Assembly (NCBI GenBank): GCA_003973265.1
Contig: QNYZ01000093.1
Location: 1-62,817 of the forward strand
Source: Deltaproteobacteria bacterium
Lineage (GTDB): Bacteria > Desulfobacterota > Desulfobacteria > Desulfobacterales > QNYZ01
DNA length: 62,817 bases
Direction: 5' to 3'
How positions within the stretch are numbered: position 1 is the stretch's first letter; the number at the start of each line of letters is the position of its first letter. This document shows positions 28,187 through 38,175 of the stretch, piece after piece. Position numbers and translations under genes: made by a program. The notes under the pieces are model-generated. The model ran no database searches and was not told the DNA's origin. It saw only the letters and a program-made list of their open reading frames with translations.

Positions 28187-29164
28187 TTAATATCTGATTC
28201 TGGGGTCAAGATACGCGTACATCACATCCACGACCAGGTTGGCCATGAGCACCACACCGGCAATAAGTAAAAAGCAGGCCTGCGCCAGTGGGTAGTCATT
28301 ACTGCTGACGGCAAAAACCAGCTCCCGGCCGATGCCGGGCCAGGTGAACACTGTTTCCGTCAGTGCCCCGCCGTTAATGGAAAAGGCCAGGCTGAGCCCC
28401 ACGCTTGTGACCAGGGGCAGGGCGGCATTGGGCGCCGCGTGATGATCACGAATACTTTTTTCGTCCAGGCCCTTGGCTCTGGCCGTTATAATGTAGTCTT
28501 CATTCAGCGTGTCGAGCATGCTGCTTCGCATGATGAGCAGATAGCTTCCGTAATGAATGATCATCAGCGTCAATAATGGCAACGCCATATGGTGGAGAAC
28601 ATCCAGAAATTTAATTATGGAGCTGGTGCCGGGGGTGACCCATACTTCAGGGGAAATCATGCCGGAGAGTGGAAACCAGCCGACCCTGTACCCGAAAAAC
28701 CAGATCATGATCAGGGCGAGCCATGGAAGGAAGAGGGTGTGACAGAACAACGCCACAATCGTCATTACTGAATCGATCTTGGTTTCCCTGTGCCAGGCCG
28801 CTATTTTTCCCATAAAGATACCCAGCAGCGCTGATAAGATTACCGACGTTGTAAAGAGGTAGATGGTGTTGGGAAGCCGATCAAGAATAATCTCGGTCAC
28901 TGGCTGACCGTAATGGAAAGAGATCCCCATAAACCCGGTGAAAACATTTTTCAGGTAGTAGATATATTGAATCCCCAGGGGTTGATTCAGGCCCAGCTGG
29001 TCAATTAAATAGGCTGCATCCTCAGGCGTCAGGCTGGGGTCGACCATGCGCGAGACGGGGTCCCCGGGCGCCAGACGGAATAGAATGAACAAGGCCGTGA
29101 GAATGATAAAAAAAACAACGATAACACCCACCATCCGGCGAAGAATGTATTTTCTCATGCCCAT
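28187..29164 (-). CDS. Peptide ABC transporter permease (DppB/OppB)
   Basis: Inner-membrane permease, 325 aa, with the DppB start MRKYILRRMVGVIVVFFII, RLAPGDPVSRMVDPSLTPED, the EAA-type loop ITARAKGLDEKSIRDHHAAP and a final VDVMYAYLDPRIRY. Met3 is an alternative start nearer to homologues. It follows the binding-protein gene by 17 bases. Confidence 0.93.
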   Translation of the reverse strand: MGMRKYILRRMVGVIVVFFIILTALFILFRLAPGDPVSRMVDPSLTPEDAAYLIDQLGLNQPLGIQYIYYLKNVFTGFMGISFHYGQPVTEIILDRLPNTIYLFTTSVILSALLGIFMGKIAAWHRETKIDSVMTIVALFCHTLFLPWLALIMIWFFGYRVGWFPLSGMISPEVWVTPGTSSIIKFLDVLHHMALPLLTLMIIHYGSYLLIMRSSMLDTLNEDYIITARAKGLDEKSIRDHHAAPNAALPLVTSVGLSLAFSINGGALTETVFTWPGIGRELVFAVSSNDYPLAQACFLLIAGVVLMANLVVDVMYAYLDPRIRY

Positions 29165-29181
29165 AAACGGTTATTCCTTCC

Positions 29182-30927
29182 TTAATCAGCCGTAACCGGT
29201 TTAACTTCACAAAACGACCAGATATTCCCGATCCCTTCAAGCATATTTACCCAACCGGTAAATCGTTCGTTACGAACTGCCTCGATCACCGACGGTTTGT
29301 ACAAGGGCAGGTAGGGAACAGCCGCAATGACCAGTTCCTGCATACGATAGATTAATTTCTGGCGTTCAGTCGGAATCATGGCGGAACGGGAAGCCCTGGC
29401 GATTTTATCAAAATCACTGTTGTGGTACCCGCTCATATTCCAGCCGCGGGGCTTGTCATTTTTAGAATAAAAGAATACGCGCACGTAGTCGGGATCAAGG
29501 GATAAATTACCGTATCCCAGAATAAACGTGTCAAAATCATGTTCAGTTTTAATTTTATTTAACAAAGCACCGAAAGCCATGGGGCGTGCATAGGCCGGCA
29601 TCCCCATGGCTCTGAACCATTGCTGGATCATCATGCCGCTCATGGCCCTTAACGGATCGTAATCTGCAGGTGGGGTCAGGATGGTAAACCGATCCATCAG
29701 GTTTCCATCGGGCAGGCGAAGCCCCCTGGCCGGGCCGACATTTCCATCACTGTCCACCGGTGGAACGTCCCATGTATACCCAGCTCCGGTAAGGATTTTG
29801 TATGCTTTTTTAATTCTGTTCTCCCGGCTTAATCCGTCTCCATACCGGGCAACCGTATCACAGCACCAGAACCGGTTTTCTGCCGGGACGATGGAATACA
29901 TCGGAACACCCTGGCCTTGGAGAATACGATGGGTGATAAATTTTTTGTCTATTATGGTTGCAAGGGCCTGCCTCAACTTTACATCGTTAAAAGGCGGACG
30001 TCGCAGGTTGAAGCCCATAAAATACAAGGCACTTTTTTGGTTAATAAATAGCTGGATATGGGGGTCTTTGCTCAGATCCTTGATATAGCCGGGCTGCAAC
30101 GGCCACCAGAACATGTCGATGGTGCCTTTTTTAAGTGCAAGGATGGCCACGTCCGATGTGCCGTATATTTTAAAAAGCAGGTCGTTTATGTAAGGACCCA
30201 GCACCCGGCCGGCAATTTTAGTGTGAGACCCGAAAAAATAGGGGTTTTTCCTCAGATGAAGATAGGTTCCCTGCCGCCATTCTTTTAATACGAAAGGCCC
30301 GCAGCCAAGCGGATGGTAGATGGGGTGGTTGAGCAGTGCCGCCAGGGGCTTTTCCTTTTTTCTGGCGGCCTCGGCAATGGGCTGCCATTGCTTGCGCGGT
30401 ACGATCGGGGTTGTCAGGGTCCGGGTAGTAAAAATCGCCTGGGGCGATTTAAGATAAAACACCACGGTACGTTTGTCAGGCGTGGCGATTTTTTTTATGA
30501 ATTTCCAGCGGGAGTAGCGTCGCGGAATCTTAAAAGATTTAATCAGCTGGCCTGTAAAGGCGACATCGTCCGAGGTGACCTCGCTGCCATCAGACCACCT
30601 GGCCGGGCGCAGTTTGATGGTGTAGGAAATATTTTCCGGATCGTAGACGGGCTTGTCGGCCGCAAGCCAGGGGACCTGTTCCAGCGTAACCGGATCGCGG
30701 GTGTATAACGGCTGGTATATAAGGGACAGGATCTTCCTGGAGTTGCGATCACTGGCCAGCCATACGTGCAGTGTTTTGGGCTCAGCTATCAGGCCGATTC
30801 GGAGATAATCAGACGCGTCGAATTGTCGGCAGGAGGCGATGGTAAATGCCAGTAGCAGGCAAAACCCCAACACAGCCCATTGAGGAACCGGTAGATGATG
30901 TTCTCCCTGCCTGTTAATCATTTGCAC
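29182..30927 (-). CDS. Peptide-binding lipoprotein of the ABC transporter (SBP family 5)
   Basis: 581-aa periplasmic solute-binding protein. The signal peptide ends in a lipobox, FTIASC, with Cys33 as the lipidated residue. Family-5 features are LRIGLIAEPKTLHVW near the N-terminus, YTIKLRPARWSDGSEVTSDD, PLGCGPFVLKEWRQGTY and NLRRPPFNDVKLRQALATII. The substrate is normally a peptide or nickel; the operon context hints at a special peptide made or modified by the neighbouring enzymes. It overlaps the ATP-grasp gene by 14 bases. Confidence 0.9.
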   Translation of the reverse strand: MQMINRQGEHHLPVPQWAVLGFCLLLAFTIASCRQFDASDYLRIGLIAEPKTLHVWLASDRNSRKILSLIYQPLYTRDPVTLEQVPWLAADKPVYDPENISYTIKLRPARWSDGSEVTSDDVAFTGQLIKSFKIPRRYSRWKFIKKIATPDKRTVVFYLKSPQAIFTTRTLTTPIVPRKQWQPIAEAARKKEKPLAALLNHPIYHPLGCGPFVLKEWRQGTYLHLRKNPYFFGSHTKIAGRVLGPYINDLLFKIYGTSDVAILALKKGTIDMFWWPLQPGYIKDLSKDPHIQLFINQKSALYFMGFNLRRPPFNDVKLRQALATIIDKKFITHRILQGQGVPMYSIVPAENRFWCCDTVARYGDGLSRENRIKKAYKILTGAGYTWDVPPVDSDGNVGPARGLRLPDGNLMDRFTILTPPADYDPLRAMSGMMIQQWFRAMGMPAYARPMAFGALLNKIKTEHDFDTFILGYGNLSLDPDYVRVFFYSKNDKPRGWNMSGYHNSDFDKIARASRSAMIPTERQKLIYRMQELVIAAVPYLPLYKPSVIEAVRNERFTGWVNMLEGIGNIWSFCEVKPVTAD

Positions 30928-31921
30928 GGGCTCCCTTTTTCATTTCGGCGACTCTTTTTTCCACGAAGTCGATGATATTCTTCTCCAGCTTCACCCCGTT
31001 CAGCTTGTTGATACGAGGCACGCCGCCGGGGCTGACGCAATTTATTTCAACCAGCTTATCTCCGATAATATCAATTCCCACAAAAAAAAGGCCATCGGCT
31101 TTCAACCGCTTGCGGATCACCCGGCATATGTTCTTTTCTGCCCGGGTAATTTTATGTTTGAATACCCTGGCACCTGCATGAACATTGGCCCGAAACTCCC
31201 CTTCAACGGGTTTGCGCTGCATGGCACCTAATATTTTACCGTTAAGTAAAAGGATACGGATATCCCCCTCTTTTCGAACCTCGTCAAGGTATTCCTGGAC
31301 CATAATCGGCTCACGAAGATGATACGGTTTATAGGCCCGCACGTAGTAATTAATCAGGGAAAGCAGATTTTCCTGGTCTTTGGTGCTAACCTTGATGACA
31401 CCTTCTCCCCCGAACCGCTGCAGGGGTTTAACGACCATGGCCCCGCCAAAATCATCAATGATCTTTTTTAATCGCACGGGATCCCTGGATACATGCGTGA
31501 CGGGAATGATCTCCGGAAAGTTCAGCGTATACAGCTTGCCGTTACCCTGCATCTGACCGATGGTGTTGTTGAGCATAAATACCTGGTCGGAAAAAGGGGT
31601 TAAAAATTCCATGGCCTGGTATTGCAGCGGGGGGTCTTTTCGCAGGAACAGGGCGTCCAGTTCAGATAGTGATTCAAACGTCTTTTCTTCTTTTTTCAGA
31701 CAACGGATGGCGGTGCGCCAGTACTGCTTCATCGTCTGGTCGGAATCAACGGAGATATCGTACATCCGTGCCATGACTTTGTTTTTACGGATGTAGATAT
31801 CATGAGGCTCCAGAAAGTAAACGGTGTGCCCCCGCTGGTTGGATTCATACATCAAATGGCTGGTGGTTTCCCACACGGGGTCAATATCCTCCAGCCGGTC
31901 CATCATGAATGCAATTTTCAT
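30914..31921 (-). CDS. Glutathione-synthetase-like ATP-grasp ligase
   Basis: 335-aa ATP-grasp enzyme of the GshB/RimK superfamily, joining an amine to a carboxylate via an acyl phosphate. Seen: FLRKDPPLQYQAMEFL as in GshB, ATP-binding GGAMVVKPLQRFGGEGVIKV, MVQEYLDE, the DIRILLLNGKILGAMQRKP strand, GEFRANVHAGA and the magnesium ligands in IDIIGDKLVEINCVSPGG. No glutamate-cysteine ligase gene is close, so the product need not be glutathione. I start at MKIAFMMDRL (31921). It lies inside the peptide transporter directon, directly before the binding protein gene. Confidence 0.85.
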   Translation of the reverse strand: MKIAFMMDRLEDIDPVWETTSHLMYESNQRGHTVYFLEPHDIYIRKNKVMARMYDISVDSDQTMKQYWRTAIRCLKKEEKTFESLSELDALFLRKDPPLQYQAMEFLTPFSDQVFMLNNTIGQMQGNGKLYTLNFPEIIPVTHVSRDPVRLKKIIDDFGGAMVVKPLQRFGGEGVIKVSTKDQENLLSLINYYVRAYKPYHLREPIMVQEYLDEVRKEGDIRILLLNGKILGAMQRKPVEGEFRANVHAGARVFKHKITRAEKNICRVIRKRLKADGLFFVGIDIIGDKLVEINCVSPGGVPRINKLNGVKLEKNIIDFVEKRVAEMKKGARAND

Positions 31922-31965
31922 TGTAAAGCCCTTTTTTAGAATATACAAAGGTAAAATACTGCCCG

Positions 31966-34900
31966 TCACTTCTTTTCTGTGATCGGGCCGTATTCGAGTT
32001 TGCTCGTTTTTTCATCCAGGATTCTCAATCTTCGGGCCAGTACCCTGCAGAAATTGAGTGCGATTTTCGGATATTCATCAATAATGTCTAAAAGCTCTTG
32101 TTTATGCAACGTTAAAAAACGTGAATCTTTTTCCGCCCGGATGCTGGCACTGCGTGAACGGCCGTCTTCCAGCAGGGCCATTTCACCAAAATAATCATTG
32201 GAATGAATCCGGGCCAGCTCAATCTCCTGATCGGTCCCCAGATTTTTAATCACCGACGTTTCCCCCTCAATGACCAGATATAAAACCTGGCTCATTTCTC
32301 CTTCGCGGATCACAATATCGCCCTTGGAAAAATCCTGTTCTTCGGCAATGGCGGCAACGGCGGCCAGTTCACTGACGCTGAGGTCTTTTAAAATTTCAAC
32401 CTTTCTTAATTGAAATATTTTATCCGGCAAGGTCAGCATATCGTTCATCTTCATTTCCCCGATAATTGAGTCTATAACGTTTAGAGCGGCATTTTTTTCG
32501 GAAACAGAATCTTCCCCTGGCTGGATCATCGAGACCCGTGTTTCCCTGTTGATATTCCCGGATGACAATTTATTGCTTATATAATAGATCAGGGCCAGCG
32601 ATAGCCAGTCTCTTTTTTCTGAAAAATGGGCGGCAAGGGCTTCCGGCTGGTCTGGAAATACGGGCAGGTCGAAATACTTTCGGCCGACTGACATCTGCTG
32701 GCCGGGGCTCATATCTTCCAGGAGTGGAATGAAAACCCGGGTCAGTGACTTTTCAAGTAGATTGTCAAGTGCTTCAACGCTATTTCCTTTCTGGTGAGCA
32801 TCGAATGAATAGATTCCCCGGTAAATTAACTTCATCCGGCCGCTGGTGTCCATAATCGAAAGGATTCTCAGGATGTTATTGATTCGAAGATCTTTTTTTT
32901 CGTTCAGGTGCTGGACGAGAAGATCTCGGATCGGGCTGGCAGGAAACCGTGAAACAGCCAGGGACTCTGCCAGATGGGTATAACATTTTTCGATTTGACG
33001 ATTTGCATATTGAACGGTATCAATATCCTTTATTTCCATTTTTTCAATCAGGCTGAAAAGCCCTTCGCGAATCCGGCGTTTGGGCGTACTTAAAAGTTTT
33101 ACAAGCAGCTGGCTGTTCTGGTAATCGGCATTAATTATTTTTTCCTTGGCCTTTTTGACGACCAAATCAGAATGATCCCCCAAAAGAATCACAAACCGGC
33201 GCAGGGAAGCGTCATCGTTGATGTCAAATGCATCCATTGCGTTTAATCGTACGGATTCGTCTGGATGGGTTAAAAAGGGGCGCACCAGCCGGTTCAGATC
33301 CGGGGCTTTCAGGCGGCGGAGTCCGATTAATAATTCGGCGATTATGGCGGCATCTTTTTCAACGCTCAGTATCTCTTTCAACCACGCAATATAGGCATCC
33401 TGCCGGGTCCGGCCTGCCGCCACGACACCGGCTTTTCGTTCCGCCGGATCTTTCGATTCAAGCCATTTATGAATCGTTTCCTGGTATTTTTCCGGATGCA
33501 GATCGAACAGTTCCGCCACGGCATACGCCCTGGTTTCCGGGTGGGGGCTGGTTTCAAACTGGTGCTGAATAAAATCTAAAAAGTCGTTCCGGGATAACCG
33601 CCCGGCAGTTCGGACCAGCGCCGTACTCAGTTCCTGCGGCGCGGATACAGATAACCGGTTAAACAGATCCAGCGCTTTTTTGTCCGCAGTTGTCGAAAGC
33701 AGGTCCAGCAGGCCGATTCGGGTGGACAGGTCGGCTTCGTTTTCTAATTTTTCCAGAATGAGGGCGTCAAGGTCGGGCAGGCCAAGCGATTGCATGAGGC
33801 GTGCATACCAGAGACAATCTTCCCCATGGGAAGAAGCAAAGACATTTTTTAAATGGTCCCGAAGGACCCTGTCCTTGAAAAGTTGTATAATTTCTTTTGA
33901 TTCAAAAGATTTAAAGTCAAATGTTTTTTGGGAAATGAGGTCGAGGAGGATTCGGGAATAGCGTTTTTTGAGGATAAATGGCGTGATCACCCATACCATG
34001 ACGAAGGGGAGTGCGATCAGTGATAAATATCTGGGATGAAAAAGGCCGGTGGAGAGCAGGATCAGGCCGGATCCTAAAAACAGGGCGATCCGGACCACGG
34101 TTCCTCTCAGGAAAGGCCGGACGATGTTGCGATAGGTTTCAGGAAAAAGACCGGTAAGCACGGCCATGGTCGGTATGTTGATCGTCGAACGGATGATATT
34201 GGAAGACATCCGCGCATAAATTGCCGTGAAAGCGTCAAACCGCAGGAAGAAAGCTATGAAAACAAACATATAGTTAAGGGGATGAAACATGAGCGCCACG
34301 GGAAGTCCCCAGCGGCCATAAATGCGGCCGACGAACAAAAGGATGACCAGGCTGATGGTGTTTAAAACGCCCCTGAAATATCCGAAGAATTCGATTAATT
34401 TTGTTTCAGTGGCAAATTGATCGTTGATTGCAAAATTAAACTGGTAATTCATGATGGGGATCACGACATTGGGGATAAATGTCAGTAGAATCATCAGTAT
34501 GATTAACGGCGATGTTTTTATCAGGGGAATGATCTTTTTAATTTCACCGGTCATGGAGTTTTTGTTCCTGGGAGACGCTTTGGCGCGGGCAGTGGTGGAA
34601 AAAAGCAGCGAGGGAAACCGGCGGCGCATCAAGGTCACGACCAGTGCCCCCAGCAGCGTGATGGCCAGGTAAACCGTCAGCAGGTTATCGATGGTGATGG
34701 CCCTGACAATGAACGGGGTGGAAAAGCTGCCGAGAATCTGCCCGGAAATGCCGCCGGCGCTGATCAACGGGAAGAGTCGCTTTGACTGGCGCGTGTTGAA
34801 AAGGTCGTTGGCCAGGTTCCAGAACAAGAGGGCGAGCAGTACTTCGTACTGGGACTTCAGCATGAACAATAATGGATAGACCAGGTCATACCCGAGGGGA

Positions 34901-35205
34901 ATGATCACGCGTATGACTGCGACAGAGGCCCCGCAGAACAAAAAGAGGTAGTTGAGCAACCGGGCCCCGGAGAAGCGTCCGATAAATCCGGTGATGACGC
35001 CCATGATTAAAAAGGTCGCTACGGCATTGAGCATATTGACGATGGGCAGGTATTCGATGCCATAGCGTTTTAGAAAAGCGGTCTCCGTAAAATTGTTGAG
35101 ATAAATGCCACAGGTGCGAATGATGAAAAGGAGGGCGGCGGTCCATAAGAACAGGGAGATCTCGTTTTTGTAAATATTGAGCCACCGGCTGAGGTATTTT
35201 GTCAT
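31966..35205 (-). CDS. Npt-like (ATP/ADP-translocase fold) transporter with HEAT repeats and cNMP-binding domain
   Basis: 1079 aa in three parts. Residues about 1-430 hold some 12 hydrophobic helices resembling the Npt1/Npt2 nucleotide-transporter branch of MFS. About 440-900 are helical HEAT-like repeats (RLNAMDAFDINDDASLRRFV and similar units). About 930-1060 form a CRP-type cyclic-nucleotide-binding domain with the phosphate cassette YFGEMALLEDGRSRSASIRA. The transport substrate is unknown; nucleotide exchange should not be assumed. A class III cyclase is encoded in the same directon, which suggests that its product controls this transporter. The architecture occurs in other bacteria but is poorly studied. 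Confidence 0.82.
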   Translation of the reverse strand: MTKYLSRWLNIYKNEISLFLWTAALLFIIRTCGIYLNNFTETAFLKRYGIEYLPIVNMLNAVATFLIMGVITGFIGRFSGARLLNYLFLFCGASVAVIRVIIPLGYDLVYPLLFMLKSQYEVLLALLFWNLANDLFNTRQSKRLFPLISAGGISGQILGSFSTPFIVRAITIDNLLTVYLAITLLGALVVTLMRRRFPSLLFSTTARAKASPRNKNSMTGEIKKIIPLIKTSPLIILMILLTFIPNVVIPIMNYQFNFAINDQFATETKLIEFFGYFRGVLNTISLVILLFVGRIYGRWGLPVALMFHPLNYMFVFIAFFLRFDAFTAIYARMSSNIIRSTINIPTMAVLTGLFPETYRNIVRPFLRGTVVRIALFLGSGLILLSTGLFHPRYLSLIALPFVMVWVITPFILKKRYSRILLDLISQKTFDFKSFESKEIIQLFKDRVLRDHLKNVFASSHGEDCLWYARLMQSLGLPDLDALILEKLENEADLSTRIGLLDLLSTTADKKALDLFNRLSVSAPQELSTALVRTAGRLSRNDFLDFIQHQFETSPHPETRAYAVAELFDLHPEKYQETIHKWLESKDPAERKAGVVAAGRTRQDAYIAWLKEILSVEKDAAIIAELLIGLRRLKAPDLNRLVRPFLTHPDESVRLNAMDAFDINDDASLRRFVILLGDHSDLVVKKAKEKIINADYQNSQLLVKLLSTPKRRIREGLFSLIEKMEIKDIDTVQYANRQIEKCYTHLAESLAVSRFPASPIRDLLVQHLNEKKDLRINNILRILSIMDTSGRMKLIYRGIYSFDAHQKGNSVEALDNLLEKSLTRVFIPLLEDMSPGQQMSVGRKYFDLPVFPDQPEALAAHFSEKRDWLSLALIYYISNKLSSGNINRETRVSMIQPGEDSVSEKNAALNVIDSIIGEMKMNDMLTLPDKIFQLRKVEILKDLSVSELAAVAAIAEEQDFSKGDIVIREGEMSQVLYLVIEGETSVIKNLGTDQEIELARIHSNDYFGEMALLEDGRSRSASIRAEKDSRFLTLHKQELLDIIDEYPKIALNFCRVLARRLRILDEKTSKLEYGPITEKK

Positions 35206-35247
35206 CGATTTTATGGTTTTTCAGTTATTGTTTAAAGCGTAGCTACG

Positions 35248-36093
35248 TTATTGAATTTCCCGGACCAGACGAAAACCAGTGGTCCGGTACCGGACGCTGG
35301 GATGGCTGTAGGTCCGGTTGGCGGATCGGCAGGAACGGCCGCTGCCAAACCAGCTGCCCCCTCTGCGGATACGGTTGCCGCCGGACGCGCTGATCAGCGG
35401 GTCAACCAGCTCATACGATTGGTACGGATCCAGCCGGTGCCGGTACGGGTCAAATCCGTCCTGGCACCATTCCCAGACATTGCCATGCATGTCATAAACG
35501 CCCCACCCATTGGGCGGGTAGCTTTTCACCGGTGCCGGGCGGCCGTCTTTCAGCCCCAATGACCGGACATAATCGACGCACTGGTTGAATTTGTTTGGAT
35601 TGTTGCTGTACATGGCGCGTGTGCAATCGATGTTTGGCCCCCAGCTGTAGGCGGTGGTAGTGCCGGCTCTTGCCACATATTCCCATTCCGCGTCAGTTGG
35701 CAGGCGGTAGGTCCCTTCGTTACGCCGATTCATCTGACCAATGAATTTGACGGCATCATACCAGGACACTTTGACCATCGGCAGCTGCTCCGATATTTTG
35801 GGGTCGCTCAGAAAACGGCGCCCCATCACCTCGCGCCATTGTTTGATCGTCACTTCGGTGGACTGGATATAAAAAGGATGGCTGATCCTGACGTGATGCC
35901 GGGCTTCCGACGTCCCCCGGCCTTTTTCGCTTTTCGGACTGCCCATGATAAAGGTTCCGGCCGGAATCAGGACAAATTCCATACCCAGCGGGTTGGTATA
36001 GGTGGCATCCTGCGCCTGAACAATCGAGCCGATGATCAGGATACAAAAAATCAGCAATGCTTTCTGGCCTGATTTGACAATTGCTGTCGTCAT
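35248..36093 (-). CDS. Exported FGE-sulfatase-domain (SUMF1-like) protein
   Basis: 281 aa with an N-terminal signal peptide (ALLIFCILIIGSIVQAQ) and a full FGE-sulfatase fold: GMEFVLIPAGTFIMGSP, STEVTIKQW, YRLPTDAEWEYVARAG, GVYDMHGNVWEWCQDGF, RIRRGGSWFGSGRSCRSANR. True formylglycine-generating enzymes have two copper-binding Cys near the last motif. Here only the second is kept and the first is Gly, so formylglycine synthesis is unlikely. It overlaps the radical SAM gene by 4 bases (ATGA), so the two are coupled. Role unknown; perhaps a ligand-binding envelope protein. Confidence 0.83.
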   Translation of the reverse strand: MTTAIVKSGQKALLIFCILIIGSIVQAQDATYTNPLGMEFVLIPAGTFIMGSPKSEKGRGTSEARHHVRISHPFYIQSTEVTIKQWREVMGRRFLSDPKISEQLPMVKVSWYDAVKFIGQMNRRNEGTYRLPTDAEWEYVARAGTTTAYSWGPNIDCTRAMYSNNPNKFNQCVDYVRSLGLKDGRPAPVKSYPPNGWGVYDMHGNVWEWCQDGFDPYRHRLDPYQSYELVDPLISASGGNRIRRGGSWFGSGRSCRSANRTYSHPSVRYRTTGFRLVREIQ

Positions 36094-38084
36094 GATCCCC
36101 CCTCATGCGTTCGGGTCTGATCCGGTTGATGAAAAAAATGGCGGTATTTCGTGTATGGATACGAAATGCCGATGGCCGCATTAACAAATTTCTGACGGTT
36201 GTTTTTTTCTATCGGATAGCGGTTGGTAATTCCCATGCGGGTATCGGCATACCTCAGGGTTGTGGGCTTTTCACAAAGTGGGCGGCCGTTAAAAAAATAG
36301 TCAAACCAGTTGAATTGATACGTGACCTGTTTCCCTGTGGCGGGATCGTAATCCATCGCCAGCATCAACTCTTTCTGATACTTTAAAAGGTCCGTCAGTT
36401 TTTTGTCGATCCGGATTCCCTCCCGGGTAAGAAATTCGAGCAGGTCGGCGTAGAAATCATCGCGGGCCTCGGCAATGGATAACCAGAGATAGGTCCACAA
36501 GTGCCATCCTTTCCGCTTGGGATTGTATGACGAAAGAAATGCCATCATGTCCGGCTGGGAAAGGATTTTGTGAATTTGAGGCATATGCGGATCCTGGTAA
36601 TAGGCGTCGATCAGCGCCTCTATCCGGTTAAAGGCGGCGTGCGATTTTTTACCCGATTTTAGCATCGACGTCAGCAGATGGTTGTAAAAATGTTTGTACG
36701 GCATCTGCCCGGTATCGTTTAAATAGATGGCAACGTGGCGCGTGTAGGCGCCGTTATGCAGGGCCTGGATCATTTCGCCGAAAAGAAAGCAATAGGCCCA
36801 GTCCGCGTAGGGCATGGTACGGGTTTCAAAAACGATTTCAACCGTCTCTTTTTCGCAGTTTTTAGCCGGTATCCGCAGGGATTTCATTTTTGTCTTCAGT
36901 CCGAACGCCTTCCGCTTCGGCGGCTGGCTCAAGGGCGCGTTGGGTAAAAGGGCCAGCTCGTAAACGCGGATATCATCGTGGATACCGATTTGAAGGAGGG
37001 TGCAGATCCCTTCGGTAAACGATTCGCGGGTTTCATTGGGAAGTCCGAGAATCAGCTCGGTATACGTGGGAATCCGGACCTTTCGATAACGTTCCTTGAG
37101 GAGTTGATAATTGCGGGTGCCGATCTGCCGGCGATTAACTGCCGCCAGCACATCCTCATTGACGCTCTGCATCGATAAGGTGGTTCCCCACAGCATATCA
37201 TTGGCATGGAGCCGGCGACTGATTTCAAAGACCGTGTCATTTGAATTTTTCGCAAACTGGATTCGAACCCGTTTGGGGAAGCCGTGTTTTTTTCGCGCCT
37301 GAACCAGCAGGTTGGTGATTTCCAGATCCCGCTCGAGGATACCGAAATTACAATCGGTTACATAAAGATCTTCGATTTTCCGGCGGGCGATATAATCGAT
37401 TTCAGCGGCGATTTTTTTCATATCGTGCCGCCTGATTTTATTTGTGGAACGAACCCCCCAGTCGCAAAAGCTGCACGCGTATGGACAGCCCCGGTTGGTT
37501 TCCCAGAGGCCGATTTTATTTTTCCCGCCATCTGAAAGAAACGATTCAAACGCCCCGTCCAGAAACGGGCTTGGTATTGGAAGTGGATCGGTCGGACCGG
37601 AAACCACGAGTCCGGGCCCCACCGGGTTTTTGACGGCCTGAAGGTTGTTATTATAGCTGATGCCGGGGATCGGGTCTAGCCGGGGGGGATCTTCGAGATA
37701 GGCCAGCAGGAGCTGGTAGAAAGGGAGCTCGCCTTCGCCGTGAACCAGTACATCCACATAGGGGTGCCGGACGAAAAAATCCGCACTGTCATCCGGAACG
37801 TGAGGACCGCCGAAAATGACCCGGCAACAGGGATTGTCTTCCTTCACCTGCCTGGCGACGGCCGCCTGCTGGTTATGATTCCAGACATAGCAGGACGCAC
37901 ACAGAATGTCCGGTGCATTGATCTTTTCTGCGGTTGTTTTCACGCCTTCAATTCGGGTCAGGGGTTCGCGCCAGGTATAATTATCTGCAATACGTGCGTC
38001 CTTTTGCGCAAAACTGCGCAGCAACCCGTATGCATACGGAACAAATTGAAGTGCGTTAAGGGATAAAAAAGATATCGATTTCAT
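36090..38084 (-). CDS. B12-binding-domain radical SAM enzyme
   Basis: 664 aa. The N-terminal Rossmann-like B12 domain (to about 135) contains FGGPHVPDDSADFFVRHP and VDVLVHGEGELPF but lacks the DxHxxG cobalamin ligand motif. The radical SAM domain has the canonical CPYACSFC (Cys200, Cys204, Cys207) followed by DWG. The long C-terminal region (about 450-664) is unassigned and includes HLWTYLWLSIAEARDDF. Enzymes of this class methylate or rearrange unreactive carbons, often in peptide or natural product pathways. It is the first gene of the 15-kb minus-strand directon. The reaction is unknown. Confidence 0.85.
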   Translation of the reverse strand: MKSISFLSLNALQFVPYAYGLLRSFAQKDARIADNYTWREPLTRIEGVKTTAEKINAPDILCASCYVWNHNQQAAVARQVKEDNPCCRVIFGGPHVPDDSADFFVRHPYVDVLVHGEGELPFYQLLLAYLEDPPRLDPIPGISYNNNLQAVKNPVGPGLVVSGPTDPLPIPSPFLDGAFESFLSDGGKNKIGLWETNRGCPYACSFCDWGVRSTNKIRRHDMKKIAAEIDYIARRKIEDLYVTDCNFGILERDLEITNLLVQARKKHGFPKRVRIQFAKNSNDTVFEISRRLHANDMLWGTTLSMQSVNEDVLAAVNRRQIGTRNYQLLKERYRKVRIPTYTELILGLPNETRESFTEGICTLLQIGIHDDIRVYELALLPNAPLSQPPKRKAFGLKTKMKSLRIPAKNCEKETVEIVFETRTMPYADWAYCFLFGEMIQALHNGAYTRHVAIYLNDTGQMPYKHFYNHLLTSMLKSGKKSHAAFNRIEALIDAYYQDPHMPQIHKILSQPDMMAFLSSYNPKRKGWHLWTYLWLSIAEARDDFYADLLEFLTREGIRIDKKLTDLLKYQKELMLAMDYDPATGKQVTYQFNWFDYFFNGRPLCEKPTTLRYADTRMGITNRYPIEKNNRQKFVNAAIGISYPYTKYRHFFHQPDQTRTHEGGS

Positions 38085-38175
38085 ATTAATTCAGTATATT
38101 ATTTAGCAATTTGGACTCGGCCTTGAACCTGTTTTCATTTTTGCAGCGGTAAGATGCGTAAAGTTGTAACAATGT

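Noticed and set aside
35248..36093. True formylglycine-generating enzyme
   Set aside because: Only one of the two catalytic Cys is kept and no sulfatase gene is nearby.
22912..36093. Ergothioneine-type pathway (FGE-like protein plus class II glutaminase plus ligase)
   Set aside because: The FGE-like protein is exported and lacks a DinB domain, and there is no EgtD methyltransferase or EgtA-type ligase.
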